Shown here: positions 8,786 through 16,672 of the stretch, piece by piece
Numbering within the stretch: position 1 is the first letter of the stretch
How the letters are laid out: each line of letters opens with the position of its first letter
Assembly (NCBI RefSeq): GCF_020873895.1
Contig: NZ_JAHWGT010000003.1
Coordinates: forward strand, 124,001-188,000
Length of the DNA stretch: 64,000 nucleotides
From: Streptomyces sp. DH12
GTDB lineage: Bacteria > Actinomycetota > Actinomycetes > Streptomycetales > Streptomycetaceae
Direction of reading: 5' to 3'
The notes under the pieces: generated by a model
The model's input: the letters and a program-made list of their open reading frames with translations, nothing else
What the model was told of the DNA's origin: nothing
Database searches by the model: none
Position numbers and translations under genes: made by a program

Positions 8786-9843
8786 CGGCCGCCCGCACCC
8801 CTGCCGGGGGCGGGGCCCCGGCTCGTACCGCCGGGGGCGGCCACCCGGCCCGTACCGCCGCCGGGGGCGGCCACCCGGTCCGTACCGCCGGGGGCGGGGG
8901 CCCCGCCCCCGCCGCCCTCGCGCCGCTCACCCGCCCGCCGCGCCTGCGGCCGGGCGCGCGGGTCGCCGTCGTCGCGCCGAGCGGTCCGGTCGCCGAGGAG
9001 CGGCTGCAGGTGGGCCTCGACGTGCTGCGCGGCTGGGACCTCGACGCGGTGGCGCTGCCGCACGCCCTGGACCGCCACCCCACCGCCCGGTACCTCGCCG
9101 GCGGCGACGCGGACCGCGCCCGCGACCTCCAGACCGCCTGGTGCGACCCGGGCGTCCACGCGGTCGTGTGCGCCCGCGGCGGGTACGGCGCCCAGCGGGT
9201 CGTGGACCTGCTGGACTGGGAGGCCATGCGGGCGGCCGGGCCGAAGGTGTTCGTCGGCTTCAGCGACGCGACGGCGCTGCACGAGGCGTTCGCGCAGCGG
9301 CTCGGCCTGGTCACCCTGCACGGCCCGATGGCGGGGGCGGCCGCCTTCCTGAAGGACGCCGCCACGCAGGACGCCCTGCGGACGGCGCTGTTCACGCCGG
9401 AGGCCGCGCGCGTGCTCGGAGCCGGTACCGCCCGGCCGCTGGTGCCCGGCCGGGCCCGCGGCGTCACCGTCGGCGGCTGCCTGAGCCTGCTCGCCGCCGG
9501 GCTCGGCACACCGGACGGGCGGACGTCGCTGCGCGGCGGGCTGCTGCTCCTGGAGGACGTGGGGGAGGAGCCGTACCGGATCGACCGGATGCTGACCCAG
9601 CTGCTGCGGGCCGGGCTCCTCGACGGCGTGGCGGGCGTCGCGCTCGGCTCGTGGGAGGAGTGCGGCCCGTACGGGGCGGTCCGCGCGGTGCTGCTCGACC
9701 GGCTCGGCGGACTGGGCGTGCCCGTCGTGGAGGAGCTGGGCTTCGGCCACGGGGTGCCCGCGCTCACCGTGCCGCTCGGCGTACCGGCCGAACTGGACGC
9801 CGACGCCGGGGTGCTGCGGCTGGCGGAGCCGGCGCTGCGCTGA
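8782..9843 (+). CDS. S66-family LD-carboxypeptidase
   Basis: A 353-residue enzyme of the LdcA/MccF family. LdcA removes the terminal D-Ala from murein tetrapeptides during cell-wall recycling; MccF members detoxify peptide nucleotides. Visible: GGYGAQRV, the nucleophile Ser in VGFSDATAL, the Glu in LLEDVGEE and the His in GFGHGVPALTVPLG. The start codon GTG 8782 overlaps the previous stop (GTGA). Residues 5-40 are a low-complexity Arg-Thr-Ala-Gly-Gly-Gly segment encoded by near-tandem DNA repeats; the conserved fold starts at about residue 55. It is the last gene of the peptidase operon and supports a role in D-amino-acid or murein peptide turnover. Confidence 0.88.
   Translation: MTAARTPAGGGAPARTAGGGHPARTAAGGGHPVRTAGGGGPAPAALAPLTRPPRLRPGARVAVVAPSGPVAEERLQVGLDVLRGWDLDAVALPHALDRHPTARYLAGGDADRARDLQTAWCDPGVHAVVCARGGYGAQRVVDLLDWEAMRAAGPKVFVGFSDATALHEAFAQRLGLVTLHGPMAGAAAFLKDAATQDALRTALFTPEAARVLGAGTARPLVPGRARGVTVGGCLSLLAAGLGTPDGRTSLRGGLLLLEDVGEEPYRIDRMLTQLLRAGLLDGVAGVALGSWEECGPYGAVRAVLLDRLGGLGVPVVEELGFGHGVPALTVPLGVPAELDADAGVLRLAEPALR
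8824..8905 (+). repeat. Three near-tandem 25-30-bp repeats inside a coding N-terminus
   Basis: Units start at 8824, 8851 and 8881 with CGTACCGCCG and continue with a G-run and GGCCACCCGG. They encode an Arg-Thr-Ala-(Ala)-Gly-Gly-Gly tail at the start of the LD-carboxypeptidase. Unit length changes in multiples of three, so the frame is kept. Confidence 0.75.
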
Positions 9844-9909
9844 GGCCCGGCGGGGGGCCCGCCGGCGGGGCGGCGCCGTCCCGCCGGCGGCACCGCCCCG
9901 CCGTCGCCG

Positions 9910-11007
9910 TCAGCGGGAGGACGCGGCCAGGGCGGCGTAGCCCGGCCGGATCACCTCGTCGACGAGGCGGCGGCGCTCCGGCAGCGGCAGGAAGGCGGCC
10001 TCCACGGCGGCGACGGTGAACTCCTCGAAGACCTCCGGGCCGTAGCCGAAGGCGTCCGCCATGTGCTGGAACTCCTCGCTCATGGTGGTGCCGGACACCA
10101 GGCGGTTGTCGGTGTTCAGGGTGACGCGGAAGCCGAGGCGGCGCAGCAGGTCCAGGGGGTGCGAGGCGTAGTCCTTCGCGGCGCCCGTCTGGAGGTTGGA
10201 GGTCGGGCAGACCTCGAGGGTGATCCGGTTGTCGCGGACGTACGCGGCGAGGTGGCCCAGCGTGCCGTCCTCGGCGATGTCGTCGGTGATGCGCACGCCG
10301 TGGCCGATCCGCTCGGCGCCGCACACCTGCACGGCCTCGTGGATCGACTCGGCGCCCACGGCCTCGCCGGCGTGGATCGTGAAGTGGCAGTTGTGCCGCT
10401 TCAGGTGCTGGAAGGCGGGCAGGTGGCGGGCCGGCGGGTTGCCGATCTCGCCGCCCGCGATGTCGAACCCGGCCACGCCGCGCTCGCGGTGGGCGACGGT
10501 CAGCTCGGCTATCTCCAGGGAGCGGTCCGTGTGGCGCATGCCCGTGAGCAGGGTGCCCACGGTGATGCGGCCGCCGGCGCGGCGCTCGCCCTCGCGGAAG
10601 CCCTCGTTGACGGCCTCGACGACCTCGTCCAGGGTCAGCCCGGCGGCGAGGTGCTGCTCGGGCGCGTACCGCACCTCGGCGTAGACGACGCCGTCGGCGG
10701 CCAGGTCCTCGGCGCACTCGGCGGCCACCCGGAACAGGGCCTCACGGGTCTGCATCACCGCGCAGGTGTGGGCGAACGTCTCCAGGTAGCGCTCCAGCGA
10801 CCCGGAGTCCGCCGCGTCCCGGAACCACACGGCCAGCTCGGCCGGGTCCTCGGTGGGCAGTCCGCCGTAGCCGCAGTCGCGGGCCAGCTCGATGATCGTG
10901 GCGGGGCGCAGTCCGCCGTCCAGGTGGTCGTGGAGGACCGCCTTCGGGGCCTGGCGTATCCAGTCGGCGACGGCACGGGACGAGGCGAGGTTGTCAGACA
11001 AGTGCAT
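9910..11007 (-). CDS. add: Adenosine deaminase
   Basis: A 365-residue amidohydrolase-fold enzyme converting adenosine or deoxyadenosine to inosine or deoxyinosine for purine salvage. Motifs: metal-binding HxH in LLHDHLDGG-type sequence (residues about 22-28), SLERYLETF, the catalytic Glu region [11 protein letters not shown], the metal His in RIGHGVRI and the Asp pair region [10 protein letters not shown]. Length and motif order are normal. The ATG at 11007 lies 6 bases after TACACT with no ribosome binding site, which suggests a leaderless mRNA. A palindrome overlapping codons 1-6 is repeated upstream of the MFS gene (see operators), pointing to control by the neighbouring GntR protein. Confidence 0.92.
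   Translation of the reverse strand: MHLSDNLASSRAVADWIRQAPKAVLHDHLDGGLRPATIIELARDCGYGGLPTEDPAELAVWFRDAADSGSLERYLETFAHTCAVMQTREALFRVAAECAEDLAADGVVYAEVRYAPEQHLAAGLTLDEVVEAVNEGFREGERRAGGRITVGTLLTGMRHTDRSLEIAELTVAHRERGVAGFDIAGGEIGNPPARHLPAFQHLKRHNCHFTIHAGEAVGAESIHEAVQVCGAERIGHGVRITDDIAEDGTLGHLAAYVRDNRITLEVCPTSNLQTGAAKDYASHPLDLLRRLGFRVTLNTDNRLVSGTTMSEEFQHMADAFGYGPEVFEEFTVAAVEAAFLPLPERRRLVDEVIRPGYAALAASSR
10990..11005 (-). promoter_or_regulatory. Candidate GntR operator at the adenosine deaminase start
   Basis: On the minus strand the 16-mer GCACTTGTCTGACAAC contains the 11-bp palindrome TTGTC-T-GACAA and covers codons 1-6. The identical 16-mer lies at 12012-12027 before the MFS gene. TTGTC-N-GACAA fits the FadR-type GntR consensus. 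With a leaderless start it would lie just downstream of +1. Confidence 0.55.
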
Positions 11008-11013
11008 GACCGG

Positions 11014-11019
11014 AGTGTA
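11014..11019 (-). promoter_or_regulatory. -10 element of a leaderless promoter (add)
   Basis: TACACT on the minus strand, 6 bases before the ATG at 11007. No ribosome binding site and no convincing -35. Confidence 0.5.
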
Positions 11020-11078
11020 GGGCACCCCGACGGCGGCCGCCGTGACCCGCGCGACACCCCGGCCCGGGTGCGGCGGGC

Positions 11079-11825
11079 TCAGTTCGACTGGAGCAGCGGC
11101 AGGGCGGGGGCGCCGGTCGGCAGCATGTGCTTCGCCGCCAGCACCGGCGTCTCGCCGACCCGCACGACCTGCGTGACCAGCACCGCCGGGGTGTCGGCCG
11201 GCCGGTCCAGCTGCTCGCCGCGCCGCTGGCCCAGCAGTGTCGCCGTCACGGCGCTGTGCGCGGCGAGCGCCACCCCGCGCGAGGCCGCCACCAGCACGGA
11301 CAGCATCGAGGTGCGCTCCGGGGCGGCCGCCTGGCGCAGGGCCGCCGCGAAGGCCGGGTGGACGCGCTCCAGTGTCTCGTCGGGCGCCGCCCACTCCTGG
11401 CTGAGGGCGGCCGCCGTGCCCTCGGCGGCCAGCAGGGACTCCCAGAACCGCAGTCCGGCCCGGACCGGCGCCAGCAGGTGCTGGGTGGTGAAGTCGGTCG
11501 GCTCCTCCACGGTCCGCAGCAGCGCCCGCACCCGGACCGGCGCCCCGGCGCCCAGCAGCTCCTCCAGCGGCCGCACGTACTCGAAGCCGCGTCTCGGCGG
11601 CCGGTCGTTGACCGTGCGCCCCACGCCCCGGCGGACCGACAGCAGCCCGTCCTCCTGGAGGAGCAGCAGCGCCTCGCGCAGCGCGGGCCGGCTCACGCCG
11701 AGCTCCCCGGCCAGGCGCGGCTCGGACGGCAGGGTGGAGCCGGGCGGATAGGTGCCCGCGTGGATGGCGTTCACGATCCGCTCGTACAGCACCACGACCG
11801 GACGCCGCCGCTCCGCACTGACCAC
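11079..11825 (-). CDS. GntR-family transcriptional regulator
   Basis: A 248-residue regulator. The N-terminal winged helix spans residues about 8-75 ([20 protein letters not shown], then [16 protein letters not shown]). The C-terminal effector domain (about 90-245) ends with a strand pattern like [17 protein letters not shown], as in UTRA domains of the HutC type. The GTG at 11825 has GGAGG 7 bases upstream and is preferred to the ATG at 11846. It sits between adenosine deaminase and a divergent MFS transporter, and both flanking genes carry the same TTGTCTGACAA palindrome, so it probably represses both. The ligand is unknown; a nucleoside is one possibility. Confidence 0.87.
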   Translation of the reverse strand: MVSAERRRPVVVLYERIVNAIHAGTYPPGSTLPSEPRLAGELGVSRPALREALLLLQEDGLLSVRRGVGRTVNDRPPRRGFEYVRPLEELLGAGAPVRVRALLRTVEEPTDFTTQHLLAPVRAGLRFWESLLAAEGTAAALSQEWAAPDETLERVHPAFAAALRQAAAPERTSMLSVLVAASRGVALAAHSAVTATLLGQRRGEQLDRPADTPAVLVTQVVRVGETPVLAAKHMLPTGAPALPLLQSN

Positions 11826-11955
11826 CGCTGTACCTCCCGGGCTCACCTGTCAGCAGGTCATGGCGCACCGTATGCCGGGCCTCGGCCGCCCGGCAATCCC
11901 CGCCAGGCCGGTGGCGCCGGGCGGGAGCGGGGCGCGGCGGGCCGGTACGGCGCAC

Positions 11956-12008
11956 ATCACACCCCGGGAACCCTTGACGTTTTACGCGCGTAGACCACAG
12001 GGTGTGAT
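11956..12008 (+). promoter_or_regulatory. MFS-gene control region with spaced inverted repeat
   Basis: ATCACACC (11956-11963) and GGTGTGAT (12001-12008) are exact complements 37 bases apart. They bracket a TTGACG (11974-11979) that could be a -35 element. The -10 position is weak. The repeat could be an operator or a looping pair for the GntR protein or another regulator. Confidence 0.4.
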
Positions 12009-12011
12009 CCG

Positions 12012-12027
12012 GCACTTGTCTGACAAC
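12012..12027 (+). promoter_or_regulatory. Candidate GntR operator upstream of the MFS gene
   Basis: GCACTTGTCTGACAAC, identical to the sequence at the start of adenosine deaminase, with palindromic core TTGTC-T-GACAA at 12016-12026. It lies 60 bases before the MFS start and about 190 bases before the divergent GntR start. Confidence 0.55.
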
Positions 12028-12085
12028 TGACGGGCGGGTGTCCACGGACACTGCACGAGATGACATCCCAGGCAAAGGGGCCGAC

Positions 12086-13549
12086 ATGTCAACCACGCTC
12101 GGCCGGACCCGTTCCGGAGCCGAATCCGACCTCGCGGGCCGCGGCCCCATGCTGCTGGCGATGGTCCTGGCCGTCCTCGGCTACCAGATCAACGCCACCA
12201 TGCTCAGCCCCGCGCTGCCGGACGTGATCGAGCGGCTCGGCACCACCACGGCCGCCGCCGGCCTCTCCCAGACGCTGTTCTTCCTCATGGCGGCCATCGG
12301 CCAGGTCACCCTCGCCCGGCTGAGCGACCAGCGCGGCCGCAAGCCCATGATGCTCGTGTGCGCCGCCGTCCTGATCGTCGGCAACGTGCTCTGCGTCGTC
12401 GCGCCGAACATCGAGGTGTTCATCGCCGGCCGCATCCTCCAGGGCGTCTCGGCCGCGATGTTCACCCTCGCCTTCCTCACGCTGAACCAGCTGCTCACCC
12501 CGGCCGGCTTCGGCAAGGCGGCCGGCATCATCACCGCCGTCAACGGCGGCCTCGCCGGCGTCGACGCCATCGCGGGCGGCCAGATCGCCGACACCATCGG
12601 CTTCCGCGGGATCTTCGTCTGCTCCACCGTCATCGCCGTCGCCGGCCTGATCGGCGTGCGCCGCTACGTCCCCGACGTACCGCCCACCACGGAGCCCGGC
12701 GCCCGGTTCGACTCGCGCGGCATCACCGCCCTCGCCCTCGGCCTCACCGGCATCCTCGTCGGCCTCGCCCAGGGTGCCGCCTGGGGCTGGACCTCGGCGC
12801 TCACCGCCGCCTTCCTCCTCGGCGGCCTCGCCTCCCTCGCCTTCTTCGTCGTCTCCCAGAAGAGCGCCCCCAACCCGGTCATCGACCTGGACGTCCTCGC
12901 CTCCCGGCGCGCCTGGCCGCTGCTCCTCACCACGATCTGCACCCTGGGCGGCGCGTTCGGCGCCATCGCCCTGACCATCCCGCTGTTCTCGCAGGACGCG
13001 CGGGTCGGCCTCGGTCTCACCGCCGTCACCTCCGCGATCCTCTTCCTCACCCCGATCCAGCTCATCGGTGTCGTCTCCGCCCCGCTCACCGGGCGGCTCG
13101 GCCCGCGGATCGGCTGGCGCAGGATCGTCGTCACGGGCGCCGTCGCCAACTTCGCGATCTTCCTCGTGGCCACGCTCTTCCTGCACAACGAGTGGGTCCT
13201 CGTCGCCACGCTGGCCGCGCTCGGCGTCACCTACGGCGGCTTCATGCTCACCGGCCTCAACGGCCTCGCCGTCACCACCGCCCCGAAGGACAAGCCCGGC
13301 TCCCTCTCCGGCCTCAACGGCGCCTGCTTCGGCATCGGCGCGTCCCTCGGCATCGCCCTGGCCTCCGCCATGATCACCGCGGGCAGCGACGCCGGCGGCG
13401 TCACCGAGGCCGGCTACCAGAACGCCATGTACACGGCGCTCGCCCTGCTCGCCGTCGGCGTGGTCACCTCGCTGCTCATCCAGCGCCCGCCGGCCGAGGA
13501 GTCCGCGGCCGAGCGGGACGACCGCCCCGTGGTCGTCAGCCACCACTGA
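12086..13549 (+). CDS. MFS transporter
   Basis: A 487-residue major facilitator with about 12-14 hydrophobic helices. The conserved loop 2-3 signature is seen as [12 protein letters not shown], and [11 protein letters not shown] corresponds to helix 4 of the drug/H+ antiporter group. It is probably a proton-coupled exporter of the inner membrane. The ATG at 12086 has AAAGGGG 5 bases upstream; an in-frame GTG at 12038 would give a longer polar N-terminus. It diverges from the GntR gene and carries the operator shared with adenosine deaminase, so its substrate may be a nucleoside or purine-like compound; this is inference. Confidence 0.88.
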   Translation: MSTTLGRTRSGAESDLAGRGPMLLAMVLAVLGYQINATMLSPALPDVIERLGTTTAAAGLSQTLFFLMAAIGQVTLARLSDQRGRKPMMLVCAAVLIVGNVLCVVAPNIEVFIAGRILQGVSAAMFTLAFLTLNQLLTPAGFGKAAGIITAVNGGLAGVDAIAGGQIADTIGFRGIFVCSTVIAVAGLIGVRRYVPDVPPTTEPGARFDSRGITALALGLTGILVGLAQGAAWGWTSALTAAFLLGGLASLAFFVVSQKSAPNPVIDLDVLASRRAWPLLLTTICTLGGAFGAIALTIPLFSQDARVGLGLTAVTSAILFLTPIQLIGVVSAPLTGRLGPRIGWRRIVVTGAVANFAIFLVATLFLHNEWVLVATLAALGVTYGGFMLTGLNGLAVTTAPKDKPGSLSGLNGACFGIGASLGIALASAMITAGSDAGGVTEAGYQNAMYTALALLAVGVVTSLLIQRPPAEESAAERDDRPVVVSHH

Positions 13550-13565
13550 CCCGCCCCCGCACCCC

Positions 13566-13571
13566 TACGCT
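13566..13571 (+). promoter_or_regulatory. -10 element of a leaderless promoter (acetyltransferase)
   Basis: TACGCT lies 6 bases before the ATG at 13578, with no ribosome binding site. Confidence 0.5.
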
Positions 13572-13577
13572 GGCCGG

Positions 13578-14159
13578 ATGCCCGAGAACCACAGCATCCG
13601 GCCGGCCGCGTACCTGGCCGAGGGCCCCCGCGTGGGGCTGCGCCCCTTCCGGTACGAGGACGCCGAGGAGTTCACCGCCAGGGCGCGCGAGAGCAGGGAC
13701 CTGCACCGCCCCTGGCTCTTCCCGCCCGACGACGCCGCCACCTACGCCGCCTACGCGCGGCGTCTCATCGAAGCCCCGGACCGCCGCGGGTACCTGGTCT
13801 GCGAGCGCGACGGCGGCGCCGTCGCCGGCTTCGTCAACGTCAACAACATCGTCCTGGGGGCCTTCCGCAACGGCGCCCTCGGCTACGGGGCCTTCGCCCA
13901 CGCCGCCGGCCGGGGACTGATGGCCGAGGCGCTCGGCCTCGTCGTCCGCCACGCCTTCGGCCCCCTCGGGCTGCACCGCCTGGAGGCCAACATCCAGCCC
14001 GGCAACGCCGCCTCGATCGCCCTCGTGCGCCGGGCCGGGTTCCGCAAGGAGGGCTACTCCCCGGCGATGCTCCTCGTCGACGGGGAGTGGCGCGACCACG
14101 AACGGTGGGCGCTCACCGCGGACGAGCCGGCCGCGCGGGGCGCCGGCCCCGGTCGTTGA
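13578..14159 (+). CDS. GNAT-family N-acetyltransferase (RimJ/RimL-like)
   Basis: A 193-residue acetyl-CoA-dependent acetyltransferase. It has the RimJ-type layout: GLRPFRYEDAEEF at the N-terminus, AGFVNVNNI as the central strand, a helix with AAGRGLMAEALGLVVRHAF and HRLEANIQPGNAASIALVRR-type sequence near the C-terminus, ending in a GFRKEGY strand. RimJ-like enzymes acetylate protein N-termini or small amines; the target is unknown. It appears leaderless, with TACGCT 6 bases before ATG 13578. Its last 47 bases overlap the convergent DUF6204 gene. Confidence 0.88.
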   Translation: MPENHSIRPAAYLAEGPRVGLRPFRYEDAEEFTARARESRDLHRPWLFPPDDAATYAAYARRLIEAPDRRGYLVCERDGGAVAGFVNVNNIVLGAFRNGALGYGAFAHAAGRGLMAEALGLVVRHAFGPLGLHRLEANIQPGNAASIALVRRAGFRKEGYSPAMLLVDGEWRDHERWALTADEPAARGAGPGR

Positions 14160-14475
14160 CCTTCATGGTGTCCATGTCCGTGGCGGTGGAGGTCAGCGAC
14201 CGGTACCCCAGGCCGAGCGCGGCGAGCGCCGCCTCCGCCCGCTCCTCGGCGAGCAGCGCGGCCATCTCCTCGCCGTCGTCCGCGTCGGAGACCACCGTGA
14301 AGCGGTAGCTGAAACGCCTCAGCGCGGTGTCGTAGGTGAGCGAGCCCTCCTCCGTGAACCGCATCGAGGAGAGCCCGTGCCGGTCCGCGCCGGCGAGGAG
14401 GCGTTCGCGGTCCTCCGCCGTCAGGCCGTCCCAGACGCCCCGCACGATCACCCGGTAGGTGTGCCGCGCCCCCAT
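14113..14475 (-). CDS. DUF6204-type small protein
   Basis: A 120-residue soluble alpha/beta protein. The N-terminal stretch HTYRVIVRGVWDGLT, the central SYRFTVVSDADDGEEM and the ending GLGYRSLTSTATDMDTMKVN match my recollection of the Streptomyces DUF6204 family, whose function is unknown. The ATG at 14473-14475 has a GGAAGG site about 10 bases upstream. Its 3' end runs 47 bases into the end of the convergent acetyltransferase gene, so the two mRNAs would be antisense there. Confidence 0.7.
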   Translation of the reverse strand: MGARHTYRVIVRGVWDGLTAEDRERLLAGADRHGLSSMRFTEEGSLTYDTALRRFSYRFTVVSDADDGEEMAALLAEERAEAALAALGLGYRSLTSTATDMDTMKVNDRGRRPARPARPR

Positions 14476-14670
14476 GCCGATACCGCCTTCCGCCCCGCTC
14501 CGCCGGGCCCGCGCCGGAGGGCGCGGGCACCCCTCACCCTAGGGAAGCCGGGCGGGGGCGCCCAGCGAATAACGGACGGGCCGGGGTTTCGCCCGCCCTC
14601 CGGGCGGACGGCCCCGCCTGCCGGGCGGGGCCCAACCGGCGCCGCCGGCCCGCGTACCAGGCGGGGTCCG

Positions 14671-14693
14671 GCCGGCGCGCCGGTCCGCGTACT
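14671..14693 (+). repeat. Left copy of a 23-bp direct repeat flanking the MITE
   Basis: This 23-mer (GCCGGCGCGCCGGTCC then GCGTACT) recurs exactly at 14881-14903, on the other side of the element. Translated on the minus strand it gives YADRRAG, the last residues of the glyoxalase-fold protein. A third, weaker copy lies near 14635-14657. Confidence 0.8.
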
Positions 14694-14701
14694 GCGCGGG
14701 G

Positions 14702-14881
14702 CTAGGCCCTGTCCGGAAAGTCCCGCCTGGGCCGCGACGTCCGGCACGCACGCTCGCCGCGTTGCCGGGGTGCCCGAGTGGCTCCGCCACGAGGGCACCC
14801 CGGCGCCTTGCGATCGCACGCACCGGACGCCGCGGCCCCTGCCCTCCGGGCAGACGGCGCTACTTTCCGGACAGGACCTAG
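14702..14881. mobile_element. MITE-like element with 20-bp terminal inverted repeats
   Basis: The ends 14702-14721 (CTAGGCCCTGTCCGGAAAGT) and 14862-14881 are inverted repeats with one mismatch in 20. Inside, GGGCCGCG.CGTCCGG arms and a central GCCGGGGTGCCC/GGGCACCCCGGC hairpin make the whole 180 bp foldable. It has no coding capacity. Both ends begin with CTAG; if this is the target duplication it matches the YTAR preference of IS5-family transposases, so this may be a non-autonomous IS5-type element. The family assignment is inference. Confidence 0.65.
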
Positions 14882-15228
14882 CCGGCGCGCCGGTCCGCGT
14901 ACTCGAAGACCGAGCCGTCCGGGTGGACCGCGATGAGGTTGCGGCCCACCGGCGTCGGGACGGGGCCCGCCAACACCCGCGCGCCGACCGCCGTCAGCGC
15001 CTCGTGCGCCGCGTCCACGTCGGAGACCGCGATCGTCGCCGACACCTTCCGCAGCACCTCCAGCTCCGGCTCCGGGCCGCTCATCAACAGGAAGCAGCCG
15101 ACGGCGGCGACGCGGACACCGCCGCGCTCGAACCGCAGTGCCGGGCCGCCCGTGAGCCGCTCGTAGAACGCCACCGAGGCGTCCAGGTCGTCGACGCAGA
15201 TGCGCAGTGTGGTGCCGAGGTTCTCCAT
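14878..15228 (-). CDS. VOC (glyoxalase-fold) family protein
   Basis: A 116-residue protein with one full vicinal-oxygen-chelate domain made of two beta-alpha-beta-beta-beta modules: LRICVDDLDASVAFYERLTG at the start and ATIAVSDVDAAHEALTAVGA in the middle, ending GSVFEYADRRAG. The family includes glyoxalases, dioxygenases and antibiotic-binding proteins; the metal ligands cannot be assigned firmly. ATG 15228; TACCCT sits 8 bases upstream and no ribosome binding site is clear. The TAG stop lies in the CTAG at the right end of the MITE, so the C-terminus may have been set by that insertion. Confidence 0.8.
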   Translation of the reverse strand: MENLGTTLRICVDDLDASVAFYERLTGGPALRFERGGVRVAAVGCFLLMSGPEPELEVLRKVSATIAVSDVDAAHEALTAVGARVLAGPVPTPVGRNLIAVHPDGSVFEYADRRAG

Positions 15229-15253
15229 ACCGGACCAGGGTAGTCAGGAGGCG

Positions 15254-16057
15254 TCACGCCCGGCAGAGGATCTCGCCGTGCGGCACCGCGAACCACCCGT
15301 CCTCGCTCGCGCCCCACTCCCGCCACGCCCCCGCGGCCGCCGCCAGCCCCTCCGGCGTCGTGTGGCCGCCCTCCACCGCCTGCCGCGCGTACGCCGACTG
15401 CGTGGTGCGGTCCGCCCACAGCGCGCTCCACCACGCGCGTTCCTCCGGTGTGGCGAAGCACCACACGGCGGCGCTCGACGTGATGTCGGTGAAACCGGCC
15501 CGCCGCGCCCACGCCGACAGCCTGCGGCCGGCGTCCGGCTCACCGCCGTTGGACCGCGCCACCCGCCGGTACAGGTTCCGCCACTCCTCCAGCCCCGGCA
15601 GCTCGGGGTACCAGGCGAACGCCGCGTAGTCGCTGTCCCGGGCCGCGACGACGCCGCCCGGACGGCACACCCGCCGCATCTCGCGCAGCGCGGCCACCGG
15701 GTCGCCCACGTGCTGGAGCACCTGGTGGGCGTGGACGACGTCGAAGGAGCCGTCGGGGAAGTCCAGCGCGTGGACGTCGGCGACCGCGAACCGCACGTTG
15801 TCCCGGCCGCGCTCCTCGGCGACCGCCCGCGCCTGCGCCAGCACGCCCTCGGCCGCGTCCACCGCCGTCACGCGCCCCGGGGCGACCAGCGCGGCCAGGT
15901 CCGCGGTGATGGTGCCCGGACCGCACCCGACGTCCAGCACGTCGAGCCCCGGGCGCAGGGACCCCAGCAGGTACGCGGCCGAGTTGCCGGCCGTGCGCCA
16001 CCGGTGCGACCGCAGCACCGACTCGTGGTGCCCATGTGTGTAGACGGCGTCCGCCAT
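15254..16057 (-). CDS. Class I SAM-dependent methyltransferase
   Basis: A 267-residue enzyme of the UbiE/Methyltransf_11 type. Motif I is VLDVGCGPGTITADLA (about residues 40-55), the acidic residue after strand 2 is VTAVDAAEGVL, VRFAVADVHALDFPDGSFD is motif II and VVHAHQVLQHVGDP is motif III. The C-terminal 110 residues are Trp-rich, with a WYPELPGLEEWRNLY segment that probably forms the acceptor pocket. The acceptor is unknown. ATG 16057 has a GGAGTAGG site. It lies 25 bases upstream of the glyoxalase-fold gene, and the two may be co-transcribed. Confidence 0.87.
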   Translation of the reverse strand: MADAVYTHGHHESVLRSHRWRTAGNSAAYLLGSLRPGLDVLDVGCGPGTITADLAALVAPGRVTAVDAAEGVLAQARAVAEERGRDNVRFAVADVHALDFPDGSFDVVHAHQVLQHVGDPVAALREMRRVCRPGGVVAARDSDYAAFAWYPELPGLEEWRNLYRRVARSNGGEPDAGRRLSAWARRAGFTDITSSAAVWCFATPEERAWWSALWADRTTQSAYARQAVEGGHTTPEGLAAAAGAWREWGASEDGWFAVPHGEILCRA

Positions 16058-16160
16058 CGCCCTACTCCGCTCTCTCGGGACCGGGACAGGGCCGTCACGC
16101 TACGGCAACCAACCGCATCGCGAGACGGCTTTCCCAGCATGCGGACAAGGGTGGCGGGGC

Positions 16161-16185
16161 GTTATCCGCGGGGGCGCCCGGGTAC
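16161..16185 (+). promoter_or_regulatory. SigB-type promoter, probably leaderless
   Basis: GTTA (16161-16164), a 15-base spacer, then GGGTAC (16180-16185). This matches the Streptomyces SigB-family consensus (GNNT or GTTT, N14-16, GGGTAC/T) except for the last base of the -35. The following ATG is 10 bases downstream, so transcription would start at or next to the codon. Confidence 0.5.
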
Positions 16186-16194
16186 CCGCCGCGC

Positions 16195-16647
16195 ATGACG
16201 ACGAAGACCCCGCGGTCCCGGAAGCCGGTACGGGCGACCACCGCGGCGCTGGGCGCTGCCCTGCTGACCGTGGCGGTCGCCAAGGCACGCCGCCGCGGCG
16301 CCCGCACGACAGACGGCCGCCCGCACCGCGCCGAGGACCCCGCGACCACCCCGCCCCAGGACGACTCCGCGCCCGGCCACCGGGCCGCCGGCGAACTGGA
16401 CGACGTGCGCGTCGTCGCCCCCGGCACCCCGCCCTCGCCGGTGGTCCCGCCGCCGACCGCGACGCCGCCACTGCCCCATCCGCCGGCACAGCCGCCGGGA
16501 GCGCAGGAGCCACCCGCCGCACAGGAGTCGGCAGAGCCGCCCGCCGCACAGGAGCAGCAGGAGCAGCAGGAGCCGCCGGACCGGCCCGCCGACCCGACGC
16601 CGCCGGCACCGCCCGCCGACCCGGAGGCGCCCCACCACCGCGCCTGA
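16195..16647 (+). CDS. Proline-rich single-pass membrane protein (hypothetical)
   Basis: A 150-residue protein that I do not recognise. Residues 12-30 (VRATTAALGAALLTVAVAKA) form one membrane helix flanked by basic residues. The remainder is a long disordered tail rich in Pro, Ala, Glu and Gln, with PPAAQE and EQQEQQEPP repeats. ATG 16195 lies 10 bases after a SigB-type -10 box and has no ribosome binding site. It precedes the NDH-2 gene by 25 bases and could be co-transcribed. Composition bias makes the call less certain, but the promoter position supports it. Confidence 0.55.
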   Translation: MTTKTPRSRKPVRATTAALGAALLTVAVAKARRRGARTTDGRPHRAEDPATTPPQDDSAPGHRAAGELDDVRVVAPGTPPSPVVPPPTATPPLPHPPAQPPGAQEPPAAQESAEPPAAQEQQEQQEPPDRPADPTPPAPPADPEAPHHRA

Positions 16648-16672
16648 CCGCAACCACCCCACGGGAGGCCCA

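Noticed and set aside
16182-16187. Reverse promoter from the GGGTACCC at 16180 as a third bidirectional pair
   Set aside because: No GNNT at 14-16 bases on the minus strand; only the plus-strand promoter fits.
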